Shown here one piece after another: positions 1 to 7,784 of a DNA stretch of 64,000 nucleotides. The stretch spans positions 43,836-107,835 of the forward strand of contig NZ_JJMW01000022.1 of the NCBI RefSeq assembly GCF_000714435.1. Direction: 5' to 3'. The notes beneath the pieces were generated by a model, which saw nothing but the letters and a program-made list of their open reading frames with translations, made no database searches and had not been told where the DNA came from. This DNA comes from Exiguobacterium alkaliphilum 12/1 (GTDB lineage: Bacteria > Bacillota > Bacilli > Exiguobacteriales > Exiguobacteriaceae). Position 1 is the stretch's first letter; the number at the start of each line of letters is the position of its first letter. Made by a program: the position numbers and the translations under genes.

Positions 1-78
1 GAACGCACTCCCCCATAAGAACGTGTTCAATAAAGCGAACAACGTGACGGTCCAAGGCCGTTGAAACAAGTTGGGCAT
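1..78 (-). CDS. DMT/EamA-family transporter, N-terminal fragment
   Basis: Only the first 26 codons are in the window; the gene runs off the left edge. The reading frame begins with ATG at 78-76, preceded by AAGGAGA at 88-94 with nine bases of spacing. The peptide starts MPNLFQRPWTV and continues into a hydrophobic helix ending LWGSAF, which is the typical first transmembrane segment of drug/metabolite transporter (EamA) proteins. It is divergent from the metal ATPase and shares its upstream region, so the Fur-like boxes there could act on it too. The family call rests on one helix, so the substrate is unknown. Confidence 0.6.
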   Translation of the reverse strand, partial: MPNLFQRPWTVTLFALLNTFLWGSAF

Positions 79-143
79 GTCACCAAATCTCCTTAATCTT
101 TTAGTTTGTGAGTTGTTCTCTTCCATGATAAAATAACCTTACA

Positions 144-158
144 TGATAATAATTATAA
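144..158. promoter_or_regulatory. Fur/PerR-type 7-1-7 box 1
   Basis: TGATAATAATTATAA differs by one base from the Bacillus Fur consensus TGATAATNATTATCA and by one base from the PerR consensus TTATAATNATTATAA. It lies 119 bases upstream of the metal ATPase. The sequence alone does not say which family member binds. Confidence 0.6.
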
Positions 159-182
159 ATAAGGATAATCGATTAAAACCAA

Positions 183-207
183 TAAAAACCCTCATTTTAA
201 GGGTTTG
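183..207. other. Short inverted repeat between Fur-like boxes
   Basis: AAACCC and GGGTTT flank an eight-base AT-rich loop. This could be a weak hairpin in the ATPase leader or part of the promoter. There is no U-tract on either side, so I do not call it a terminator. Confidence 0.25.
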
Positions 208-226
208 GATAATGATAATCATCCTC
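208..226. promoter_or_regulatory. Fur-type 19-bp box 2
   Basis: GATAATGATAATCATCCTC matches 17 of 19 positions of the classical Fur box GATAATGATAATCATTATC. It sits between box 1 and box 3 in front of the metal ATPase. Confidence 0.6.
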
Positions 227-243
227 ATTCATTATCATTTAAG

Positions 244-258
244 TGATATCCATTATCA
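244..258. promoter_or_regulatory. Fur-type 7-1-7 box 3
   Basis: TGATATCCATTATCA matches the Fur 7-1-7 consensus at 12 of 14 informative positions. It ends 18 bases before the ATPase start codon, so a bound repressor would sit on or just before the ribosome binding site (GAAAGAGG at about 262). Confidence 0.5.
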
Positions 259-276
259 ATTAGAAAGAGGTGCTTC

Positions 277-2181
277 ATGAACACATCAACCGCTACACAC
301 GAAAAAAGCCACGTCTTCAAACGGGCAAGTTGGTTCGAGCATATCGAGCTCATCATGGCGCTCTTCAGCGGTGTATTGATTGTACTCGCTTATCTCGCTG
401 AAAAACAAGTTGGAACGCCGTGGATTTATGTCACTTTGTATTTGTCTGCCTTCTTGATTGGGGGGTACGCCAAGGCGAAAGAAGGATTGACCGACACGTG
501 GGAGACGCGGTCGCTGAACGTCGAGCTGTTGATGATCATCGCGGCGATCGGCGCCGCCTCGATTGGCTATTGGATGGAAGGTGCCATCCTCATTTTCATT
601 TTCGCCTTATCGGGTGCCCTCGAGACGTATACGATGAACAAGAACGAGCGTGCCCTCGAGTCGCTCATGGAACTGCAACCTGAACAAGCGACACGCGTCA
701 CGGGCGACCGGCTCGACGTCGTCCCGATCGAGGAGTTGGCTGTCGGCGACCACATTTACGTCCGCCCCGGCGAGCGTATCCCGGTCGACGGGCGCATCTT
801 GAGCGGTTACGCCTCGGTCGAAGAAGCCGCCATCACGGGTGAGTCAATCCCGGTCGACCGCGGGGTCGGTGACGACGTGTTCGGCTCAAGCGTCAACTTG
901 AACGGCGTCTTAACGATTGAAGTCACGAAGCTCGCCACGGAGACGTTGTTCCAAAAGATCATTCAAATGGTCCAGAAAGCCCAAGAAGAAAAGTCCCCGT
1001 CCGCCCAATTCATCGATCGGTACGAAGGACGTTACGTCCAAATCGTCCTCGCCTCGGTGGCCGCGATCATCTTGCTCGGGCCAGCGCTCACGCCATGGTC
1101 GCTCGAGACGAGCATATACCGCGGCATGATTCTGCTCGTCGTCGCCTCACCTTGCGCCCTCGTCGCCGCCATCACACCGGCCGCCTTGGCTGCCATCGCC
1201 TCGTCTGCAAAGCACGGGATTCTATTTAAAGGTGGCGTCCATATCGAGAATATGGGACGACTCAAAGCAATCGCGTTTGACAAGACCGGCACACTTACGA
1301 TCGGCAAACCCGAAGTCCAGCATGTGTTGCTTCACCCGGACGTCACCCGAGACGATGTTTTCCGCGTCGTCAGCTTGATTGAAGAACATTCCATGCACCC
1401 GCTCGCCGAGGCGCTCGTCGCCTACACAGGCAAACATACCGGCACGATGGAACAGTTCAAAGACGTGACCGGTTCGGGCATCGAGGCGATGATTGACGGA
1501 GTGACGTATCGCGTCGGCAAACAAAAGTTCGCCGATGTGAGTGGTGACTTCTTCCCCGATCAAGTCGAACAGTTGAAATCAGCCGGTCACACGCTCGTCT
1601 TCATCAGTGACGCGTCACGCACACTCGGTGCGTTCGCCCTCCGCGATACATTGCGTCCGGAAGCGAAACAAGCGATTGAACGCTTGAACCGTCTCGGCAT
1701 CGCAACAATCATGATCACCGGCGACAATGAGGCGACCGGGCGGGCCATCGCGACAGAAGCTGGTTTGACCCGTTATATCGCCGAGTGCCTGCCGGATGAG
1801 AAGGTCGAACAAATCAAGTTGTTGAAAGCGGAATACGGCTCGATCGGTATGATTGGGGACGGCATCAATGATGCCCCGGCGCTCGCGACGGCCGACGTCG
1901 GCATCGCGATGGGCGAAGGAACGGACGCCGCACTTGAAACGGCAGATGTCGTCCTCATGAAAAACGACCTCGTCCGCCTCAGTTCCGCCATCGAGCAATC
2001 GCGCAAACTGAATCGGATTGTCCTTCAAAATGTCGTCTTCGCTCTCGGGGTCATCCTCGTGTTGATTGCCTCGAACATCTTTGAGTTACTCGTCATGCCG
2101 TTCGCCGTCGTCGGACATGAAGGGTCGACCATTCTCGTCATTTTGAACGGCCTCCGCTTGCTCAGCTCATCATGGGACTGA
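277..2181 (+). CDS. P1B-4-type heavy-metal efflux ATPase (PfeT/FrvA-like, probably Fe(II))
   Basis: This is a P-type ATPase of 634 residues that would export a divalent transition metal across the membrane. The TGES actuator motif is at about 187-190, the metal-site SPC in a transmembrane helix at 291-293, the phosphorylated Asp in DKTGT at 335, GDGIND near 527, and HEGST at 614-618 in the last helix. SPC plus HEGST, with no N-terminal metal-binding domain, marks subgroup P1B-4, which includes Bacillus PfeT (formerly ZosA) and Listeria FrvA, both iron(II) exporters. Three Fur/PerR-like boxes upstream fit an iron role better than zinc or cadmium. GAAAGAGG precedes the ATG. Co or Zn export remains possible. 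Confidence 0.9.
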   Translation: MNTSTATHEKSHVFKRASWFEHIELIMALFSGVLIVLAYLAEKQVGTPWIYVTLYLSAFLIGGYAKAKEGLTDTWETRSLNVELLMIIAAIGAASIGYWMEGAILIFIFALSGALETYTMNKNERALESLMELQPEQATRVTGDRLDVVPIEELAVGDHIYVRPGERIPVDGRILSGYASVEEAAITGESIPVDRGVGDDVFGSSVNLNGVLTIEVTKLATETLFQKIIQMVQKAQEEKSPSAQFIDRYEGRYVQIVLASVAAIILLGPALTPWSLETSIYRGMILLVVASPCALVAAITPAALAAIASSAKHGILFKGGVHIENMGRLKAIAFDKTGTLTIGKPEVQHVLLHPDVTRDDVFRVVSLIEEHSMHPLAEALVAYTGKHTGTMEQFKDVTGSGIEAMIDGVTYRVGKQKFADVSGDFFPDQVEQLKSAGHTLVFISDASRTLGAFALRDTLRPEAKQAIERLNRLGIATIMITGDNEATGRAIATEAGLTRYIAECLPDEKVEQIKLLKAEYGSIGMIGDGINDAPALATADVGIAMGEGTDAALETADVVLMKNDLVRLSSAIEQSRKLNRIVLQNVVFALGVILVLIASNIFELLVMPFAVVGHEGSTILVILNGLRLLSSSWD

Positions 2182-2209
2182 CAAATTTCGACACGTCACG
2201 AAACCGTCA

Positions 2210-2238
2210 TTGAAAGCAAATGCCGATTTCGCTATAAT
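2210..2238 (+). promoter_or_regulatory. Sigma-A promoter of the PfkB-family kinase
   Basis: TTGAAA at 2210-2215 and TATAAT at 2233-2238 are separated by exactly 17 bases, a near-consensus housekeeping promoter, 61 bases before the kinase start. Confidence 0.75.
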
Positions 2239-2298
2239 GGAAACAATGTGTCTAACAGACCGAAACAATAGGTAGATTGGCTAAAGGTGGTACAAGGT

Positions 2299-3225
2299 AT
2301 GAATACGATTGCAGTAATCGGCAAGGTGTTTGTCGACATTAAAGGAACGTCGTTCGCCCCGCTTCATAAAGATGCGAAAAACGTCGGAGACATCGCGTTC
2401 TCAAACGGCGGTACCGGTCGCAACGTCGCCCAAAACTTAGGTGTGCTCGGGAACGATGTCCGCTTCGTCTCGACCGTGACGAACGATCAAATCGGCATCG
2501 GTGTCCTCGAAGAACTTCGTGGTTTGAACGTCAACGTCGACCATGTCGACTTGCTCGAAGACAACGGTATGGGCATGTGGCTCGCGGTCATGGACAACAA
2601 CGGAGACCTCCAGACGTCAATCTCAAAACAACCTGACGAGGCGATGATGGAAGAGTGCATCCTCCGTCGCATCGATACCGTGTTCGCTGAGAGCGCGGCC
2701 GTCGCCATCGACCTCGACTTGTCGGTCAACGTCTTGAACGAGACAATCGAATTGTGCCGCGAGATGAAGCTCCCGCTATACGGTGTATGCGGCCATCTCT
2801 CGGTCATCGAACGCAACCGTCACTTGCTCCAAGGGTTCACGGGCTTCATCTGTAGCCGCGAAGAAGCCGAGATTCTCTCGGATATGTCCATCGTCACGGT
2901 TGACGATGCCCTTCGCGTCGCCGAGGTGCTCGCCATGAAAGGCGCGCCGCTCACGATTGTCACGATGAGCGAGCTCGGCGCCGTCTACGTCGACCTTCGT
3001 ACGAACGAACAAGGTCACGTGCCGACGACGAAAGTGAAAGTTGCCGACTCCACAGGCGCCGGGGATTCCTTCTTCTCTGCCGTTATTTCCGAGCTCATGA
3101 AAGAGCATTCGATTGAAGATGCACTTCGTCTCGGCATGCGTGTCGCCGGGAAAGTCATCGGCTCTCATGACAACGGACTGACGCCTGAGATGTATGCTTC
3201 ACTTGAACAACCAACACGTGACTGA
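2299..3225 (+). CDS. PfkB/ribokinase-family sugar or nucleoside kinase
   Basis: The product of 308 residues should phosphorylate a sugar or nucleoside with ATP in the cytoplasm. The N-terminal GG-TGRNVAQNL segment is PfkB signature 1, and DSTGAGDSF near residue 250 is signature 2, carrying the catalytic Asp and the anion hole. I start at ATG 2299 because AAAGGTGG at 2283-2290 is eight bases upstream; an in-frame GTG at 2287 overlaps that ribosome binding site. It has its own promoter and terminator, so it is probably a single-gene unit. The substrate cannot be read from the sequence; ribokinase, fructokinase and pseudouridine kinase are all in this family. Confidence 0.85.
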   Translation: MNTIAVIGKVFVDIKGTSFAPLHKDAKNVGDIAFSNGGTGRNVAQNLGVLGNDVRFVSTVTNDQIGIGVLEELRGLNVNVDHVDLLEDNGMGMWLAVMDNNGDLQTSISKQPDEAMMEECILRRIDTVFAESAAVAIDLDLSVNVLNETIELCREMKLPLYGVCGHLSVIERNRHLLQGFTGFICSREEAEILSDMSIVTVDDALRVAEVLAMKGAPLTIVTMSELGAVYVDLRTNEQGHVPTTKVKVADSTGAGDSFFSAVISELMKEHSIEDALRLGMRVAGKVIGSHDNGLTPEMYASLEQPTRD

Positions 3226-3229
3226 GCTA

Positions 3230-3264
3230 ACGCATCGACCGCCGTGTCGATGCGTTTTGTTCTC
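3230..3264 (+). terminator. Intrinsic terminator after the PfkB kinase
   Basis: ACGCATCGAC (3230-3239) pairs perfectly with GTCGATGCGT (3246-3255) and is followed by a T-rich tract. It also rules out the far-upstream start of the Nudix gene, which would lie in this stem. Confidence 0.85.
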
Positions 3265-3291
3265 GGTTTTAAGAAAGGAATGATTGAATTC

Positions 3292-3726
3292 ATGAGAACG
3301 AAACAACGGAGCGCCATCATTCTCGTCAATGAACAAGATGAGATCGCCCTCATTCGTCGCGAAAAAGCTGACGTCCTTTATTATGTCTTCCCGGGCGGAG
3401 GTGTCGAATTTGGCCATACGACCGAAGAAACGGCGATACGCGAAGCGCACGAGGAACTCGGCGTACACGTCGAACTTGAAGGCGTCGCCGCCCATGTCGC
3501 ATTCAACGGTGAATTGAACCCCTACTACTGGGCCCGCGTCACCGGTGGCGAATTCGGGACCGGGACGGGCGAAGAGTTTCAAGCCGAACAGACGGAAGGA
3601 TCCTACACACCGATGTGGATCAAACGGAGTGCACTCAGCCACCTTCCCGTCCGTCCGCCCTCGCTCGCAGAATTGCTTAGTCAGTCTTCAGAGCGCTTTT
3701 ACGACAAAACATTGGCCGAAGATTGA
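3292..3726 (+). CDS. Nudix hydrolase
   Basis: A protein of 144 residues that would hydrolyse a nucleoside diphosphate linked to another group. The Nudix box spans roughly residues 36-58: GGGVEFGH followed by REAHEELGV, which holds the metal-binding REXXEE core. The Glu usually found eight residues before the REXXEE Arg is His here, a modest departure from the consensus. I choose ATG 3292, 12 bases after AAGAAAGGA (3271-3279); ATG 3280 abuts that site. The substrate is unknown. Confidence 0.8.
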   Translation: MRTKQRSAIILVNEQDEIALIRREKADVLYYVFPGGGVEFGHTTEETAIREAHEELGVHVELEGVAAHVAFNGELNPYYWARVTGGEFGTGTGEEFQAEQTEGSYTPMWIKRSALSHLPVRPPSLAELLSQSSERFYDKTLAED

Positions 3727-3793
3727 ATTTATAGTGTAACCTCCTCACAAATCGGGAAGATAGTTTCTAACGATAACGTTCAGGAGGCATGTT

Positions 3794-4741
3794 ATGGACA
3801 CGAAAGAAGTGAAAGAAAAAAAGAATTGGCTCGCGTTCGGAAAAGAATTATTGCGCCGATTTAAAGATCATAACGTCCAAGACTTTGGTGCGACGCTCGC
3901 TTTTTTTTGGTTTTTATCTATTTTCCCAGGAATCATCTTCATTCTGGCGCTGCTGTCGTTCTTTGACATCACACAGGCGTCGTTTCAAGAGCAGTTGAAC
4001 GATTTGGCACCGGGTGCCGCTGCGACCGAGTTCCTATCGGGCATCTTTGAAGCGCTCGGGGAACCGCGTGGCGGACTGCTCTCCATCGGTGCGATTTTAG
4101 CGATTTGGTCGGCCTCGAAAGGGGTCGAGCGGCTCATCAACATGGCGATTCACGCCTACGGGGAAGACAACGAACGAAATTTCTTTGTCAGTAAAGGCAT
4201 CGCCCTCGGATTGACGTTCTTACTCGGTGTTGGCGTATTGCTCCTCATCGTCTCGAACGTGTTCGGGTCGCAGATCATCTCGTTCCTTATGGAATTCCTT
4301 CCGATTTCCGGGGCCGAGGTCATCTTAATCAATATTTTTCGTTACGCGCTGACGACGGTCATCTTGATTTTGACGCTGTCGATTTTCTATAAAATCGCAC
4401 CCCAGCAACACGTCTTTTGGAAGAGCACGATTCCAGGCGCCATTTTCGGGGTCATCACGTGGCAACTCGTCTCGCTCGGGTTTAGTCTATACGTGTCGAA
4501 CTTCGGAAACTACGATTCGACGTACGGTTCGCTCGGCGGAATTATCGTGACACTATTATGGCTTCAATTGACCGGTATGATCATCTTGATCGGCTCCGAG
4601 ATCAACGCCACGTGGATGCGATTCTTCAAGTCCCCAAGCGAACAAGAATATGAACGTGATTTCAAGAAGAACAAGAAAGCGAAGAAAAAAGGCGAAACAG
4701 AAGACGATTATAAAGATATCCCAATCAATACGTACGGATGA
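3794..4741 (+). CDS. YihY/BrkB-family inner-membrane protein
   Basis: This protein of 315 residues has about six hydrophobic segments and the family hallmarks: an early LAFFWFLSIFPG-like helix, a WSASKGVERLINMAIHAYG segment, and YGSLGGIIVTLLWLQLTGMIILIGSEINA near the end. The C-terminus is a lysine-rich cytoplasmic tail. AGGAGG at 3782-3787 lies six bases before the ATG. Family members were once called ribonuclease BN, but that activity belongs to another protein; the real function is unsettled. It stands alone and ends in a strong terminator shared with the convergent carbonic anhydrase. Confidence 0.85.
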   Translation: MDTKEVKEKKNWLAFGKELLRRFKDHNVQDFGATLAFFWFLSIFPGIIFILALLSFFDITQASFQEQLNDLAPGAAATEFLSGIFEALGEPRGGLLSIGAILAIWSASKGVERLINMAIHAYGEDNERNFFVSKGIALGLTFLLGVGVLLLIVSNVFGSQIISFLMEFLPISGAEVILINIFRYALTTVILILTLSIFYKIAPQQHVFWKSTIPGAIFGVITWQLVSLGFSLYVSNFGNYDSTYGSLGGIIVTLLWLQLTGMIILIGSEINATWMRFFKSPSEQEYERDFKKNKKAKKKGETEDDYKDIPINTYG

Positions 4742-4777
4742 GAAAAGGCGAACTCGACAGTCGAGTTCGCCTTTTCT
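4741..4777. terminator. Bidirectional terminator
   Basis: A 17-base perfect stem (AGAAAAGGCGAACTCGA with its complement) and a three-base loop. The A- and T-rich flanks serve both the yihY-like gene (+) and the carbonic anhydrase (-). Confidence 0.9.
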
Positions 4778-4780
4778 GAT

Positions 4781-5332
4781 TCACACCTCGACGACGTCGA
4801 GTCGCCCCGTTCCCGGGTCGATGACAAATCCATGGACGTTCGTTTCCGGTGGCAAGAGCGGATGATTCTTAATCAAGCTGACCGAGTTCATGACGTTCGC
4901 CTCGACCGAATCGAATCCGTGCAACCACTTCTCCAAATCCATCCCGGACGCTTTGAGTGTTTGAAGCGTCTGAGGGTCAATCCCCCGCCGCTCCATCTCA
5001 GCAATGACCGCGTTCGGATCAATGGCGGCCATCCCGCAGTCATAGTGTCCGACGACGATCACTTCCTCCGCTCCGAGCGCATATAAAGCGACGAGAATCG
5101 AACGCATGACCGAACCGAACGGATGCGATAAGACGGCTCCTGCATTTTTAATAATTTTGGCGTCCCCGTTTTTGAGCCCGAGCGCCTGCGGCAACAAAGC
5201 TGTCAATCGTGTGTCCATACACGTCAAAATGACGATTTTTTTATCTGGAAACTTATCGGATACGAACTGCTCGTACTGTTTTTCCGTCACGAATCGTTCA
5301 TTGAACGCTAACATTTCTTTGACGACTGTCAT
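4781..5332 (-). CDS. Beta-class carbonic anhydrase
   Basis: This enzyme interconverts CO2 and bicarbonate in the cytoplasm. In the protein of 183 residues the zinc ligands are Cys38 (in CMDTR), His96 and Cys99 (in HYDCGM), with the Asp40-Arg42 pair of the beta-class active site. I start at ATG 5332, eight bases after CTCCTTT on the plus strand (AAAGGAG, 5341-5347); the in-frame GTG nine bases upstream overlaps this ribosome binding site. It is the distal gene after menA and is probably read from the same promoter (18-base gap), though there is no obvious pathway link. Bacterial relatives supply bicarbonate for carboxylases. Confidence 0.9.
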   Translation of the reverse strand: MTVVKEMLAFNERFVTEKQYEQFVSDKFPDKKIVILTCMDTRLTALLPQALGLKNGDAKIIKNAGAVLSHPFGSVMRSILVALYALGAEEVIVVGHYDCGMAAIDPNAVIAEMERRGIDPQTLQTLKASGMDLEKWLHGFDSVEANVMNSVSLIKNHPLLPPETNVHGFVIDPGTGRLDVVEV

Positions 5333-5350
5333 CTTCCCCACTCCTTTACG

Positions 5351-6250
5351 TTATGTGATCACGCGGGCGACCATCAGACCGATGACCATCCACGCCCCGA
5401 ACAATGTGTTCACCTTCGCCGTCATCGCCATCGCCGGCATCAATTCAACCGGTTCACGTTTCACCCAGAACCGCTTCACAGCGCGGACCATGAGTGGAAT
5501 CGTGAACAGTGACAGCAATACCCATGGCGTAACACCATACACGAACACACCGACGAGAATTCCGACTAAAGCTGCCACGAAAAATCCTGCCAATACGAGC
5601 ACAGCTCGGCGATGCCCGACGAGACATGCGATCGTCCGTCGACCGTTCTCTTTATCGTTATCTAAGTCCCGGATGTTGTTGGCGAGTAAAATCGCCCCGA
5701 TCAACAGTGCCATCGGGAATGAGACGATGAGCAGTTCAGTCGTCACCGTCCCGACTTGAATATATCCAGAAATCCCGATAATGACATATCCCATGAATAG
5801 TCCCGCGACCAGCTCGCCAAATGGTGTATAGGCGATCGGCAGCGGCCCGCCCGTATACAAATAGCCGACGACCATCGACAAGGCGCCAATCCATAATAAG
5901 TGCCAGTTTGTAGACGCGGCAATATAGAGACCGAGCGCGGCCGCGACCCCATACATCCCGAGGGCAATCCCGAGTATTTGCCCTGGCGTGAAGCCATCCC
6001 GGACAATCGAGCCACCGATTCCAATCGATCCTTCATGGTCCAGACCACGTTTATAGTCATAGTATTCGTTAAATAAGTTCGTTGCGATTTGAATCAAGAC
6101 GGACGCGATGAGCATTGCTAAAAACAATCCCCATTTCAACTCGACTTGACCGACGACGATAAACGTCCCGAGCAACACCGGAATAAAGCTTGCCGTCAAC
6201 GTATGCGGCCGAATCATGCGCCAATACGCACCTTTCTCTCTCTGTTTCAT
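5351..6250 (-). CDS. menA: 1,4-dihydroxy-2-naphthoate polyprenyltransferase
   Basis: MenA attaches the isoprenoid tail to 1,4-dihydroxy-2-naphthoate, giving demethylmenaquinone in the membrane. The 299 residues form about nine hydrophobic helices. The prenyl-diphosphate-binding Asp motifs are the NLFNEYYDYKRGLD segment near residue 65 and NNIRDLDNDKENGRRT near 190. It diverges from menF, so all menaquinone genes in the window radiate from one 148-base intergenic region. A sigma-A-like promoter and a palindrome lie directly upstream. Confident from motifs and context. Confidence 0.95.
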   Translation of the reverse strand: MKQREKGAYWRMIRPHTLTASFIPVLLGTFIVVGQVELKWGLFLAMLIASVLIQIATNLFNEYYDYKRGLDHEGSIGIGGSIVRDGFTPGQILGIALGMYGVAAALGLYIAASTNWHLLWIGALSMVVGYLYTGGPLPIAYTPFGELVAGLFMGYVIIGISGYIQVGTVTTELLIVSFPMALLIGAILLANNIRDLDNDKENGRRTIACLVGHRRAVLVLAGFFVAALVGILVGVFVYGVTPWVLLSLFTIPLMVRAVKRFWVKREPVELMPAMAMTAKVNTLFGAWMVIGLMVARVIT

Positions 6251-6269
6251 ATCCTTCCCTCCCTTCGTT

Positions 6270-6299
6270 AGTTTACGTCTACGTAAAAAAATCTGTCAA
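6270..6299 (-). promoter_or_regulatory. menA promoter containing a 16-bp palindrome
   Basis: On the minus strand, TTGACA (6299-6294) and TAAACT (6275-6270) are 18 bases apart. The spacer holds TTTACGT-CT-ACGTAAA at 6272-6287, a perfect 7-2-7 inverted repeat reaching into the -10 box. A protein bound there should block menA transcription. The regulator is not known. Confidence 0.5.
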
Positions 6300-6398
6300 T
6301 GCCCGCCGTTTCCTCGAGCATTTGACAGGCAGTTCGACAGCCAAGTCATGATACACTAAAAGATGAGAATTCTATCGGATTGAGGAGGCTTTTCGTTC

Positions 6399-7784
6399 AT
6401 GCCAGATACTCAAACACATATTAAACAACGAATCGAACAGGCCCATAAACGTGCCCGCGCTTGGCAACGTCCTGTCCTTGCGTCATACACGTGGGAAATC
6501 CCTTCGTTCGATGCGTTTCATATCATTCAAAACACGGAAACGTCCCATTATTATTTCACTTCCGCTGACCGTTCCCTCGAGATGCTCGGCTGTGCCGACG
6601 CCCTCGTTCTAACAGCGTCAGGTGCGGAGCGCTTTCAGCGACTACAGTACGACTGGAGCTTGCATCGCCGAGACGTCGACGCGATTTTATACGCGTTCTC
6701 GGGCTTTTCATTCGATACGTTCGTTCGGCCTCAAAAGAACATGTGGGAAGCGTTCGGGGAAGCTTCTCTCGTCGTGCCGAAATTTTTATATCGCCGGCTC
6801 GGCGATACGCACACGCTGACCGTGTCGACGCTCGTATCGGCAAAACAATCGGTCGAACAGTACTTGATTCAATTGGCAGACCAGTTGGCCCAGTTTAGCT
6901 CGCTCCAGACGCCAGACAGCCCGTCCCCTACGTATACGCAAGTGAAGAATGGGGTCGATCATTTTAAATCGAGCTTCCAACAAGCCAAACAAGCGATCAA
7001 GGAAGAAAAAGTTGAAAAGATTGTCATCGCCCGAGAAGAGATTTACCAGACGTCCGATGAAGCGTTTCCGTTTGCCGAGACGTTACGTCATCTCGAAGCG
7101 CAACAACTCGGAAGCTACATCTTCTTATATCAACCGAAACGAGAAATGGGCTTCTTCGGCGCTACGCCAGAGCGATTAGTGAAAAAAGAGGGACCGTATA
7201 TCGAGACGGCAGCCATCGCCGGGACGACAAAACGTCCACTCTCAGAAGACGAAGCCGAGGCGGCGAAAGCGCACTTGCTCCACGATCAGAAAAACCTTGA
7301 AGAGCATGATATCGTCGTCAAATCGATTAAACACGCACTCGCACCTTATTCGGCGACCATTAAAGCGCCTGAGTCACCTCGCATATTACAGACCCGCTCC
7401 GTCTACCACCTGCATACGCCGATTCAAGCGACACTCGATACGAATGCCTCGCTCTTATCGATTATCGAGTCGCTCCATCCGACGCCTGCCCTTGGCGGAT
7501 ACCCGAAACGGACATCCGTCAGGCTGCTTCGTGACATCGAGCGATTCGACCGCGGTTGGTACGGATCCCCGTTCGGATGGCTCAGTACCGAGGGCGAAGG
7601 CGAGTTTGTCGTTTCTATTCGTTCGGCGCTCGTCCATCACCAATTTGTCGCGATGTATGCAGGCTGTGGAATCGTCCAAGAGTCTGAGCTCGAATCAGAA
7701 TTAGCAGAGACCGAGATGAAACTGAGCCCAATCAAAGAAGCGCTCGGATTAAATCGCGTCACACCAGGAGGCAGTCCATCATGA
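6399..7784 (+). CDS. menF: Isochorismate synthase
   Basis: MenF converts chorismate to isochorismate, the entry to menaquinone synthesis. The 461-residue protein has the chorismate-binding fold in its C-terminal half: KIVIAREE, GFFGATPERL, AIAGTTKRP, then HPTPALGGYP and the closing GCGIVQESELESELAETEMKL-type segment with Mg2+-binding glutamates. GAGGAGG lies about ten bases before ATG 6399. It overlaps menD by four bases (ATGA), implying translational coupling. Order menF-menD-menH-menB-menE-menC follows the usual Bacillales men operon. Confidence 0.95.
   Translation: MPDTQTHIKQRIEQAHKRARAWQRPVLASYTWEIPSFDAFHIIQNTETSHYYFTSADRSLEMLGCADALVLTASGAERFQRLQYDWSLHRRDVDAILYAFSGFSFDTFVRPQKNMWEAFGEASLVVPKFLYRRLGDTHTLTVSTLVSAKQSVEQYLIQLADQLAQFSSLQTPDSPSPTYTQVKNGVDHFKSSFQQAKQAIKEEKVEKIVIAREEIYQTSDEAFPFAETLRHLEAQQLGSYIFLYQPKREMGFFGATPERLVKKEGPYIETAAIAGTTKRPLSEDEAEAAKAHLLHDQKNLEEHDIVVKSIKHALAPYSATIKAPESPRILQTRSVYHLHTPIQATLDTNASLLSIIESLHPTPALGGYPKRTSVRLLRDIERFDRGWYGSPFGWLSTEGEGEFVVSIRSALVHHQFVAMYAGCGIVQESELESELAETEMKLSPIKEALGLNRVTPGGSPS

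Noticed and set aside
5106..5759. A 217-codon plus-strand frame
   Set aside because: It overlaps carbonic anhydrase and menA on the other strand and has no recognisable domain.
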